In this document: positions 37,736 through 46,168 of the stretch, one piece after another
Layout: every line of letters begins with the position of its first letter
How positions within the stretch are numbered: the stretch's first letter is position 1
Source: Legionella brunensis
Lineage (GTDB): Bacteria; Pseudomonadota; Gammaproteobacteria; Legionellales; Legionellaceae
DNA length: 64,000 nucleotides
Reading direction: 5' to 3'
Assembly: GCF_001467025.1 (NCBI RefSeq)
Contig: NZ_LNXV01000009.1
Location: 26,347-90,346, forward strand
Translations under genes and position numbers: made by a program
The notes under the pieces: generated by a model
What the model was told of the DNA's origin: nothing
Database searches by the model: none
What the model saw: only the letters and a program-made list of their open reading frames with translations

Positions 37736-37774
37736 TGGACCGCTCGCTTAATTAGCAAATAAGGAAGATTCGCT

Positions 37775-39451
37775 ATGGGAGGAGGAGCAACACCACCGGC
37801 TGTTCGGCAAATGGATAATTATGGTAAGGAAGTCAGCGATGCTTTTGATAGTGCTGAGGCTGATTTTTTTGCGTCAGGAAAGCATTTTAAAACAGACGAA
37901 GTAATTAATTTAATCTCAACATCCGGTTATTTTAGAGTGGATTATTACGAAAACACCTCGCCACTTGATATCCACTATGTTGTTTTCTTCTTCAATAAAA
38001 AAAATTATGAAATGACGAAAAATCCTGAGGTATTCGAAGTACACGGCACACTTGCCAGGAAATATATAGAGCTTCATAGGAATTTGCCCAATATTACCAA
38101 TTTCCCAATTGATAATGATCGTTTGCTTAAAACAGATAATGAGTATGTTATTTCTGTTGAGAATGAATGTGTGCTTGTATGGAGTCATGCAACCAATGGT
38201 GTGACACAGCGAAAATATAGTTCTTATAAGCCAAATAATGAGAATACGCTGGTTGCTTTTACCGAAGAATATTCCATTAGCGAGCCTGATTTGAATTTCA
38301 AAAATTGGAAAAATGCAACGTTACAAAATTTATCCGCAAGAGGAGTGGGCAGGCCAACACAAATTCTTCTTCATGAAACAGCAGGAATGGAAATGGGAAC
38401 AGATGCTGCATTTAAGGTCCCAGCACATTTTTGCATTGCTAATGTCAAGGACAAAAAGGGTAACATTTTTCAAATGGTTGATATTGCTGCCAATGTTCCT
38501 CATGGTGAAATCACAAATAATAGAGCCATCGGCATTGAATTTGTTAATGCACCCTTTGATATCTGGAAACAAGTTCCCGATCCAAACAACCCAAAAAATT
38601 CAATCGATGAGATACCCAGGACAAAGTCTAATTTTGGTTTAAAAGACAGTACTAAAGGTATTTATCTCCAAGTGGAAAAAATAAGTATTCGCGATGCGAC
38701 TATTAGTAAGCCAGTGCAATTTGTTCCGTTGGAGTTCTCTGAGACGCAAGAGAATGACTTCTTTGAAGTAAAGATACCTGAAGATAATTTATTGAATAAA
38801 ACAGCATTGCTGGCTTTTAAAATTAACGGTAAAAATGTGGCTACCGCCAAAGATAAAGTGGTGACAATTCAATACTGCAAGCCAGTTAAATTTGAAAATT
38901 TAAAATACCTTGTTGAGCTTCTATACGATAATGAGTTAATTAAAGATGCCGATTTTGAAGACAGTGAATTTTGGAAATCTGTTTATTATGATCCGGAGCA
39001 AGACAAGACTTTTTATATCTATCAGCGTCTCTTCACCGAAGCTATCACTACAACTACGCAGGCAGGAAAAACGATTCGCAAAGTGACTATGCGTTTTATG
39101 ATTGATCTTATTAGCCCAAGTATTTTTTCTCATGGACACATTGGACATCATGCCGATGGCTATTTACAGGGTTTATATTTATACCTAAGAATTGTTGAGG
39201 CGCTATCCGCAAAAGCGACATTACAAGCCATGGTATTTTTCCTAACTTCAGACAAGACAGATGCAGAAAAAATAGCACTTGAAATTACAGAGGAGATGAC
39301 TGTGGTAAGGACTTCAGAAATTAATAGTGCAGGAGGGGAAAGCAACATTGATGTTAAATTTTCCATCCCTACAACCCCTACAGCGATTAAAATTATCAAT
39401 TTTCTCGAGCTGGACATTGATGCTGTGAGAGCCAAGTTTCCGGGCATTTAA
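37775..39451 (+). CDS. PGRP/amidase_2-like protein with large insert
   Basis: A 558-residue protein without a signal peptide. Residues 1-170 are an unassigned N-terminal domain. Residues about 193-260 match the start of the amidase_2/PGRP fold: H200 in ILLHETAG, AHF (217-219), GNIFQMVD, H243 and AIGIEF (251-256). The matching end, SHGHIGHHADGYLQG (452-466), comes after an insert of about 185 residues, so the zinc site would be assembled from distant parts. If active it would cut the MurNAc-L-alanine bond. AAGGAAG precedes the start. Its last 56 bp overlap the convergent transporter gene. Partnered with the unknown 942-residue protein. Confidence 0.6.
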   Translation: MGGGATPPAVRQMDNYGKEVSDAFDSAEADFFASGKHFKTDEVINLISTSGYFRVDYYENTSPLDIHYVVFFFNKKNYEMTKNPEVFEVHGTLARKYIELHRNLPNITNFPIDNDRLLKTDNEYVISVENECVLVWSHATNGVTQRKYSSYKPNNENTLVAFTEEYSISEPDLNFKNWKNATLQNLSARGVGRPTQILLHETAGMEMGTDAAFKVPAHFCIANVKDKKGNIFQMVDIAANVPHGEITNNRAIGIEFVNAPFDIWKQVPDPNNPKNSIDEIPRTKSNFGLKDSTKGIYLQVEKISIRDATISKPVQFVPLEFSETQENDFFEVKIPEDNLLNKTALLAFKINGKNVATAKDKVVTIQYCKPVKFENLKYLVELLYDNELIKDADFEDSEFWKSVYYDPEQDKTFYIYQRLFTEAITTTTQAGKTIRKVTMRFMIDLISPSIFSHGHIGHHADGYLQGLYLYLRIVEALSAKATLQAMVFFLTSDKTDAEKIALEITEEMTVVRTSEINSAGGESNIDVKFSIPTTPTAIKIINFLELDIDAVRAKFPGI

Positions 39452-40679
39452 TAACAAATAATGATAAAAGTGCTAGTAAAGAAACCCCTATCAAATAAAG
39501 GACCGGTGCTGTTACCCACCCTGTATAATAGATAAGCGTAAGTGATATAAATGGTGTCAATCCTCCAAAGATAGCAAAACCTAAGTTATAACTTACCGCA
39601 ATTCCTGTGTAGCGAATTCTGGTGGGAAATAACTCACTCAATAGTCTAGGAATAGTGCCGGCAGAAAGACCTAGTAACAATGAACTTGCAAGCAATGCGA
39701 CAAAGTAAAATTTGGGGTAATAAACATAAATAGCAAATATGGGGTAGGCTAATGAAATCGTGGCCAGAATGAGTATTAGTGTTAATTTTTTGGGGCTAAC
39801 AATATCAGTCATATAACCAAAAAAAATACTTAGGCTAGAGCCTAAACTTATCGCTAAGGTACGTTCCCAAATGTAAGCATTGGCAGGTAAATGTAAGATT
39901 CCAGTGAAATAGGCAGGAATAAATAAAAAAAGCGAAGTCACAATTACTGCACAAAGAGCTGCCATGAATGCCCCTGCAAAGACATAAAGGAGCTGTTGTT
40001 TGAGGACGCTAACAATGGGGAATTTCTCAATTGTATTTTCAATGGCTAAAAATTGAGAGGACTCATGCAAATTTTTGCGTAATAAATAACTTAAAAATCC
40101 AAAAATACCTCCTAGGATAAAAGGTATTCTCCAGCCAAAAGAATGCATTTGAGCTTCGGAAAAGAAACTGACCATTGATGCATCGACGACTGAGCCTAAG
40201 ACAATTCCACAAGTCAGTGCGCAAAAAATAATACCACAGGCTAGGCCTTTATAACGGGGAAGGGATTCGCTCACATAAGTAATTGCGCCCGGGATTTCTC
40301 CTCCGATAGAGAGGCCTTGAATGACTCGTAAACTAATAATTAAAAAAGGGGCGGCCATGCCAATTGCAGAATAAGAGGGCACAATTCCTATACCAAGGGT
40401 GGCAAATGCCATCATTAGTATTGAGATGGTAAAGGTAGCTTTACGACCAATACGATCTCCAAAATGGCCAAAAACAATCCCCCCTAAAGGTCTTACCAAA
40501 TAGCCAATAGCAAAGGTTGCAAAAGTAATCATTAGTCCTGCAAGTTGATTTGCAGCTGGAAAAAACGCATTAGCAATATAGCTGGCAAATAAGGCAAAGA
40601 TAATAAAATCATAAAACTCTAAAACACCGCCCAGGCTTGAAAGAATTAATAACTTACGTTGATCGTCCTGCACATGCAC
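39396..40679 (-). CDS. MFS transporter, metabolite:H+ symporter (MHS/ProP-like) family
   Basis: A 427-residue inner-membrane transporter with twelve predicted spans. The loop motif GHFGDRIGRK (71-80), preceded by GYLVRPLGGIVFG, and the IQGLSIGGEIPGAITYVSE segment mark the MHS family, which includes proline/betaine, citrate and alpha-ketoglutarate carriers. Substrate cannot be assigned. Its 3' end overlaps the convergent amidase-like gene by 56 bp. Confidence 0.9.
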   Translation of the reverse strand: MHVQDDQRKLLILSSLGGVLEFYDFIIFALFASYIANAFFPAANQLAGLMITFATFAIGYLVRPLGGIVFGHFGDRIGRKATFTISILMMAFATLGIGIVPSYSAIGMAAPFLIISLRVIQGLSIGGEIPGAITYVSESLPRYKGLACGIIFCALTCGIVLGSVVDASMVSFFSEAQMHSFGWRIPFILGGIFGFLSYLLRKNLHESSQFLAIENTIEKFPIVSVLKQQLLYVFAGAFMAALCAVIVTSLFLFIPAYFTGILHLPANAYIWERTLAISLGSSLSIFFGYMTDIVSPKKLTLILILATISLAYPIFAIYVYYPKFYFVALLASSLLLGLSAGTIPRLLSELFPTRIRYTGIAVSYNLGFAIFGGLTPFISLTLIYYTGWVTAPVLYLIGVSLLALLSLFVIKCPETWLSQHQCPAREN

Positions 40680-40777
40680 TCCCTATAAATAAATATCCTG
40701 ACCATGCGAAATTGATGTTGTTATTTATAAAGTAATTATTGAATTCAAAGCAAGGCATATTTTGACTCATTTGAGAT

Positions 40778-40801
40778 GATATGGGTAAATTTACCCATAT
40801 C
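40778..40801. promoter_or_regulatory. Perfect 24-bp palindrome between divergent genes
   Basis: GATATGGGTAAA (40778-40789) is followed directly by its reverse complement TTTACCCATATC (40790-40801). It lies in the gap between the MFS gene (start 40679) and the methyltransferase gene (start 40860), a good place for a shared operator. Confidence 0.5.
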
Positions 40802-40859
40802 TAAAATTGATCAATTAATGTATTATTTGAACTTCAAGATTTAAGTTGGAACATTTTAA

Positions 40860-41984
40860 ATGAAAAAAAATCACATTATGCATACCCTCATGAGTAAAAA
40901 TCTGCATCGAGAAGCTGTACAAGTATTGAATTATGCTTTTATTGATGTATCTAAGGAAGCGGTAGCAAGCTTGATTAATAAATTGCAAGATCTACCCAGA
41001 GATACTGATGACAATGTAGTGGCAGATGTTATCGCCAGTTGGTACATCTCTTTACCAAAGGGTGATTTGGTGGGTTTTCCAATGACTGATAAAGAATATC
41101 AACAAACGAAAGCATCCAATATTGCTAGCATCATTAAAGGTGAATCCTCTGGAAAGGATCTAAAGGAAAAAGCTCTCCTAGATATAGGAGCTGGTGATTG
41201 CGCAATGACTTATTTGGTAAGCAAGGAATTAAGTATGGAAGCATGTGCAATTGATATAAAAACCGATATTGACTGGGGTGGGCAAACGAGCAGCGATAAG
41301 GTTGTTAAAAACGAGTACATGCAAAAACTCAGCAAGCAATATGTTTATGATGGCAGTGACTTACTTGGTGCTTTAGGTAATAAAAAATTTAAAGTGATTA
41401 TGTTAAATCATTCCCTGCATCACTTTCCCTCTTTTGTCGCGCAACAAAATTGTTTCAGACAAATAGCCGAGTTATTAGAGAAGGACGGGGTCTTATTTTT
41501 ATCTGAACACGATAATTGTTACAACGATGATGTTCTTGAGTTGTCGCATCTTTTATTAAATTTAAGGTATAGCCTCGATAAGTTTATTAAAAATACTCAG
41601 CCTAATCATAATACTCAGTGTTCTATAGACAATAAAAATGACCGGCCTACTATTCTCGATTTGAGAAAAGTTAAGCAAGAGTATACTGCAGCGATCGACA
41701 TGGAAAAGTTTAAACAAGAATATGGTACCGCTAATTATTTTTCTAAAAATATAATTGACTACTTGGCAAAAAGATTTGGATTTCAGCCTATTACAGAACA
41801 AATACGTATGAAAGAAGACGTTTCTAAAACCATATTTTATTGTTTTAGAAAGGCTGCGACACCAAATCCCGCAAAAAGTCCTTCAGGGTTTTTTGATGAT
41901 TCTCCTGAAGTTGTAAGTCGAGCAAGCAACAAAGAACAAACAACCTCGAAAAAGGAGAAATCTGATCTAAGAGCAACGCTCTAA
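40860..41984 (+). CDS. SAM-dependent methyltransferase-like protein, candidate effector
   Basis: A 374-residue soluble protein. SAM-binding motif LLDIGAGDC (106-114), acidic motif II at CAIDIK and a motif IV-like NHSLHHFPSF (183-192) indicate a class I methyltransferase. The N-terminal 100 and C-terminal 120 residues are unassigned. The final 30 residues are serine/lysine/glutamate-rich (SRASNKEQTTSKKEKSDLRA), a flexible tail of the kind seen on translocated proteins. No clear Shine-Dalgarno. Substrate unknown; effector status is inferred. Confidence 0.55.
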   Translation: MKKNHIMHTLMSKNLHREAVQVLNYAFIDVSKEAVASLINKLQDLPRDTDDNVVADVIASWYISLPKGDLVGFPMTDKEYQQTKASNIASIIKGESSGKDLKEKALLDIGAGDCAMTYLVSKELSMEACAIDIKTDIDWGGQTSSDKVVKNEYMQKLSKQYVYDGSDLLGALGNKKFKVIMLNHSLHHFPSFVAQQNCFRQIAELLEKDGVLFLSEHDNCYNDDVLELSHLLLNLRYSLDKFIKNTQPNHNTQCSIDNKNDRPTILDLRKVKQEYTAAIDMEKFKQEYGTANYFSKNIIDYLAKRFGFQPITEQIRMKEDVSKTIFYCFRKAATPNPAKSPSGFFDDSPEVVSRASNKEQTTSKKEKSDLRATL

Positions 41985-42032
41985 TGAATCTAAAGGTATA
42001 AGTTAATTCGAAGCTGCTTTGCAGCTCTCGAA

Positions 42033-42530
42033 TTAATGAAGACCCCCAGCAATGTATATGCTCTCTCCAGTAATATAGCTAGCTTCTCCTGAAGCTAAGA
42101 ATGCTACAACATTGGCTACTTCATTAACAGAACCTATTCTTGCCATGGGTGTAACAGCTATTCCAGCTCGCATATCTATTTAAGCCGGCAGCGATAGTTC
42201 CTTCAGTTTCAATCATACCTGGATTGATAGCGACGACACGTATCTTTCTCGGTGCAAATTCCTTAGCTTTATAGCATCAACGGCTGCCTTTGTGCCGCTG
42301 TAGACTGCTGAGTTGAGTGGAGTAAAGGTCGATGCACAAGAACTGAAATCAGCATGCAATTGCCTTGCCTTCTTTTTTAGTGATTTCACTAACGATCCGA
42401 TCAGCTCCTTTGCTGGAACTATAATTTATAACTACAGAGGCTCCTTCCTCTGCCAATTTTAAAGCAATCCCACACCAATCCTTTAGATGCCCCTGTGACA
42501 ATGGCTACTTTACCTGCCATTTTTTTGTCA
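42033..42530 (-). pseudogene. Short-chain dehydrogenase/reductase pseudogene
   Basis: On the minus strand the remains of a FabG-like SDR can be followed through several frames: MAGKVAIVTGASKGL (from 42520), ALKLAEEGASVVINYSSSKG, later APRKIRVVAINPGMIETEG, and the end YIAGGLH with a stop at 42033. Frameshifts occur near the start, in the glycine-rich loop and in the middle, and the YxxxK segment is destroyed. A CAGGAG ribosome site is still present. It fills most of the 619-bp gap between 41984 and 42604. Confidence 0.8.
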
Positions 42531-42603
42531 TTATTTTCTCCTGGTTAGCGTGGATTCTTGAAGCAGGGTAAATTGTGTGTCAATCTGAATTCATAGTAAT
42601 CTA

Positions 42604-44244
42604 TTACCCGTTTGGCTTAAATTTAGAAAATGCCTCATTAAGTTTGGCATAAAGATCCTGTAGTGGACTCGCCTTTTCTACGAGTTGATGAACTTTCTCA
42701 AGCTCAAACAAAACGGGGTATCCTTTTTCATACAAGGTAGACCAATATTTGAAACTCTTCTGCAAGTTTGGAAAATTTTCAGAAGTTGTCACCTCTGCCA
42801 GCTTTTTTGCTAATACATACATTGCTATGTCATCCTCTTGATGAGCCAAAATTTCCAAACGTTCAATATAACTTTGGGATAACTCTTGATTACCGGGTTT
42901 ATATTTCTCCGCAATAGCTTCTTTTTCTAAACTAACAATACTCTTATTAAAAAAAGTCAGAATCCCAGAATGCTGTTTATAAAATTTAGAAGAGAATTTT
43001 TTCAATTCCCATTTTTCACGCTCTAACTCAGTATCAATATAGGCAGCAGAGTTCTCAAAAATAGTTATTCCAAGATTATGAGAGTTGATGGTTTTTTCTA
43101 TTGTGGTTTTCCATTTTTCTAGCCCTGAGATTTGTATTTTTTTAAGTTGAGGCATTAGTTTTAGTAGTTGAACTACCTCGTCTTTCTTCAGATAGGCTAA
43201 GCCGAGATCGATGCTGGTTATTTTGGTCAGATCACCGCAATGACTTAAAATTAAAAGAGGGTTCGCATGTAAAGATAAATTTAGGTGACCATCCTTTACT
43301 TTGGGAACATGAAGCTTTTCCTCTGTTAGTACGTAGACTAAATTTCCTTCTTCTAATTGGCTGGGTTGATAGTGAGCATGCCATCCTATTTTTTTAGCAT
43401 TTTTTCGGGTAATGAGTACTTCATTTTCCCCTCCCAAAACCATAATATCCACCACACGATAAGCTTGCTGAAAAACTTCCAATGCTTCCAACGTATTGTT
43501 GAGCACTAAGCGAGTGATTGATCCGCTAGCAGTAGCCGCAACCAAAAAATTCTTATTGGAATTTTGTTGTTCTACTTCTTTAACTATTTTTTCTAAAAAG
43601 TGAGCCTCCGCCAGACTAAATATGTAATTGGGAAATTTTAATTTTGCTGTCTCAATACTTTTATCATTGGGATCAATGCCTATAGCAATAACATTTTTGG
43701 GAATTGATAGCAGCATTTTTGCAGTTAACTCCAAACAGTCTCCTAATCCTGTTCCAATATCGACCACTATAACGTCAGTGTTTGATTGTTTCTGCATAAA
43801 TGCAGAAACAATTTTGGCAATGGATTCTCTAATAATTTCATAATCTTTATGGGTTTTTTCATCATATATTTGCAAATTATCGAACTGTGAAACAATTAAT
43901 GCAGGTACTCTAGGGCGTAAAAAAGCGGATTCTGGATAAACCTTTGCTTGCTCTAATAATGGCTTTAATTTTTTTAATTTTTCAGGTTCAAGCTTAAATA
44001 GAGCAACTAAACCATCCGTTCCCGTAATTTGCACAACACTACCGAGCGGTTGAGGAGGGTATTTATTAAAATCAGGTATAGTAAAAATATCGATTTTCTT
44101 AACTGTTGCATGCATTGACGATCTAACTGAATGAATCGTCATACCAGTACTATCATCAATTAGTTGATGTAAAAAAGAGTCGTCCTTATTGAGGGGATGA
44201 AGGCTTTCAATAATAGCGTTGATAAGCTCATCTATCTCTTTCAT
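42604..44244 (-). CDS. Methyltransferase-like protein with helical C-terminal half, candidate effector
   Basis: A 546-residue soluble protein. Residues 158-170 (VIVVDIGTGLGDC) and D191 (IGIDPND) form a SAM-binding-like Rossmann start, followed by KFPNYIFSLAEAHFL. Residues about 330-380 contain a leucine-rich-repeat-like stretch (ITSIDLGLAYLKKDEVVQLL, MPQLKKIQISGLE). Residues about 460-545 look Sel1/TPR-like. The combination is not a standard enzyme. GGG in AGGGTTTACT is the only ribosome-site hint. Function unknown. Confidence 0.5.
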   Translation of the reverse strand: MKEIDELINAIIESLHPLNKDDSFLHQLIDDSTGMTIHSVRSSMHATVKKIDIFTIPDFNKYPPQPLGSVVQITGTDGLVALFKLEPEKLKKLKPLLEQAKVYPESAFLRPRVPALIVSQFDNLQIYDEKTHKDYEIIRESIAKIVSAFMQKQSNTDVIVVDIGTGLGDCLELTAKMLLSIPKNVIAIGIDPNDKSIETAKLKFPNYIFSLAEAHFLEKIVKEVEQQNSNKNFLVAATASGSITRLVLNNTLEALEVFQQAYRVVDIMVLGGENEVLITRKNAKKIGWHAHYQPSQLEEGNLVYVLTEEKLHVPKVKDGHLNLSLHANPLLILSHCGDLTKITSIDLGLAYLKKDEVVQLLKLMPQLKKIQISGLEKWKTTIEKTINSHNLGITIFENSAAYIDTELEREKWELKKFSSKFYKQHSGILTFFNKSIVSLEKEAIAEKYKPGNQELSQSYIERLEILAHQEDDIAMYVLAKKLAEVTTSENFPNLQKSFKYWSTLYEKGYPVLFELEKVHQLVEKASPLQDLYAKLNEAFSKFKPNG

Positions 44245-44361
44245 AGTAAACCCTAGGAAGGGGGGGGTACTTTAATTATAGGCGCCGTCAACTTGCTCAA
44301 CATGAGCAGGAAAGACGTTTTTTCCAAAAATTTTAAGCGCAAAGCACCTGTGAGGCTAATC

Positions 44362-44430
44362 TCTATATACAGTCCTGCTGGGACGACCACTTTTTCGACC
44401 TCTTGCTCTTGCTGCTGACTCCGATGTTAT
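44362..44430 (-). pseudogene. Possible serine-recombinase (resolvase) remnant
   Basis: The minus strand encodes SAARARGRKSGRPS and stops soon after. ARARGRKGGRP is the linker before the DNA-binding helix in resolvase/invertase proteins. Only about 20 codons are recognisable, and neither the catalytic domain nor the HTH is present. Short match, so low confidence. Confidence 0.3.
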
Positions 44431-44432
44431 AT

Positions 44433-45044
44433 TCATAACTGATTGAGACAGAATTTAGCGATCAATTGGGAGCGGGTGGCGACTTTCAATTTTCGTTTTG
44501 CATTAATGATATGAGACTCAACTGTTCTTGAAGAAATAGACCACTTTTTTGCGATTTGTTTATCGGTGTAACCTTCAGTCATTAATAATACCGCTTGATA
44601 TTCCCGCTGACTCAAAGTTTCAATAGCGGGGGATTTAGGTAGTTCAATACTAAAACCAATTAAGCCAATGATATTTTGCTCTTTATCAACTACAGGACAT
44701 TTTTTACTTACAATATCAACGTAACTGCCTTCATGGCGTAAAATGCGCTCACGTAAAGTGAGCTCTTCAGAAGTTTCAAAGAGTAGTTGATCATTAAATT
44801 TCAGTTTGTCTGCATAATTATGCCAAGAAAAGTAATGATCTTGTTTGTTATAAATTTCATTGACTGACTGATATCCCGCGGATTTATGGATAAAAAAATC
44901 ATTAGCCCATAGGTATTGGCTATGCAAATTTTTTATGAAAACGGCCATGCTTAAGTTTCTATAAGCGGCCAGTGGTAAGTTTTCTAGACATAATGCTGGT
45001 TTATGTGCAGGGGTTTTTTGTAGAGTGATACTATCCGTTACCAT
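44433..45044 (-). CDS. LuxR-type regulator with PAS-like sensor domain
   Basis: A 203-residue transcription factor. The C-terminal LSQREYQAVLLMTEGYTDKQ, followed by IAKKWSISSRTVESHI, is a complete LuxR/GerE helix-turn-helix. The N-terminal 130 residues resemble a PAS-like sensor (NLSMAVFIKNLHSQYLWAND). The ATG at 45044 is preferred because GGAG lies 6 bp upstream; an ATG at 45074 would add 10 residues without a ribosome site. It follows the tandem GNAT gene on the same strand and is probably co-transcribed with it. Confidence 0.8.
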   Translation of the reverse strand: MVTDSITLQKTPAHKPALCLENLPLAAYRNLSMAVFIKNLHSQYLWANDFFIHKSAGYQSVNEIYNKQDHYFSWHNYADKLKFNDQLLFETSEELTLRERILRHEGSYVDIVSKKCPVVDKEQNIIGLIGFSIELPKSPAIETLSQREYQAVLLMTEGYTDKQIAKKWSISSRTVESHIINAKRKLKVATRSQLIAKFCLNQL

Positions 45045-45075
45045 AGAGACTCCGGGGTAATCTGATTTTCGCATA

Positions 45076-46035
45076 TTAGGTTAATTTTTTGGTAAACCAA
45101 AGTATTAGATCATCATCTAAAGTAACTTTTTTCCCTGGTTCAATGGATTTATAGTTATAAGTTATCCCTAATCCATCAGGAAGGTAGCCGCGCTTAATAT
45201 AGAGCCTCTGTGCACTGCCGTAATCCCTATAAAGACCAACGCCAAGGCCTACAACAGGGCTGTGTTGCGATGCTTTCTTTTCTGCAATATCGAGCAATGC
45301 CGTAGCTATACCTTGGTAGCGATAGGGGGGGAGTACATTAAGATCCATAATTTCTGGAATATTTTGCTCTTTGAATGAAGGATATAAAGAGCTCCATTTC
45401 AAGGTAACATAGCCTGCAAACTGTTCTTCATAAAAGGCAAGCCACATTTGACGTTCCTGGTTGCTTTGTTCGCACCAATAAGTTTCAAAAGTGGAGTTTA
45501 ATTTTGGCCAGTGATGTTTTGAAAATTGATCAACAATATTGGTTATGTCTGAGGAAAGAAAGGGGCGAATGATTATTTTTTCTTGGCTACGAGCCAGAGT
45601 TTCGGCCTTTCTAAATTCTTTACGCAAAAAATAAAAAGTAGAGTTTTTAAGGAAGCCACGTCTTGCGAATTCAACGCTGAATCCTAATTTTTTATAAAAA
45701 TCAAGCGCTTCCCAATCCATGGTATTAACAGTAGCAAAAGTACATCCTTTTTCTTTGCCGTATTGCTCGGCTGCAAGCATAAGCTGTGTACCAAAACCTT
45801 GATGTCGTAGAGAATCATTAACCCAAAGTTGATCAATGTAAAGGCAACCGTATAAAGTGCTGCCATTACAACCGCCCATGATTTTCTTATCTTCATCGCG
45901 AATAAAAAATGCGAAAAAATCGAGAGGCTTAAAGCCTTTTTTCTGAGTGGCATTATGCATAATCGCATTACCAAGAATCTGAATATCGTTAGGACAAGGA
46001 TTATTTTCAAAGGATAATTCATAGGTCATGGCCAT
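45076..46035 (-). CDS. Tandem GNAT acetyltransferase
   Basis: A 319-residue protein with two GNAT domains. The first spans about 1-135, with the acetyl-CoA loop region LRHQGFGTQLMLAAEQYGKEKG and ATVNTMDWEALDFYKKLGF. The second spans about 155-319, with PPYRYQGIATALLDIAEKKA and YGSAQRLYIKRGY. It transfers acetyl groups to an unknown acceptor in the cytosol. AGGA is 5 bp upstream of the first ATG. Immediately followed by the LuxR-type gene. Confidence 0.8.
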   Translation of the reverse strand: MAMTYELSFENNPCPNDIQILGNAIMHNATQKKGFKPLDFFAFFIRDEDKKIMGGCNGSTLYGCLYIDQLWVNDSLRHQGFGTQLMLAAEQYGKEKGCTFATVNTMDWEALDFYKKLGFSVEFARRGFLKNSTFYFLRKEFRKAETLARSQEKIIIRPFLSSDITNIVDQFSKHHWPKLNSTFETYWCEQSNQERQMWLAFYEEQFAGYVTLKWSSLYPSFKEQNIPEIMDLNVLPPYRYQGIATALLDIAEKKASQHSPVVGLGVGLYRDYGSAQRLYIKRGYLPDGLGITYNYKSIEPGKKVTLDDDLILWFTKKLT

Positions 46036-46168
46036 ATATTGTTCCTAATAATGCTGCTAGTAAAGATCAACGATTGTATCGATGAACTGCTGTGAATGAT
46101 ATTGCATAATTTTGTCTTAATAATCATTTTATATACTACAAGAAAATGGCTTAGATTTGAGGTTGATC

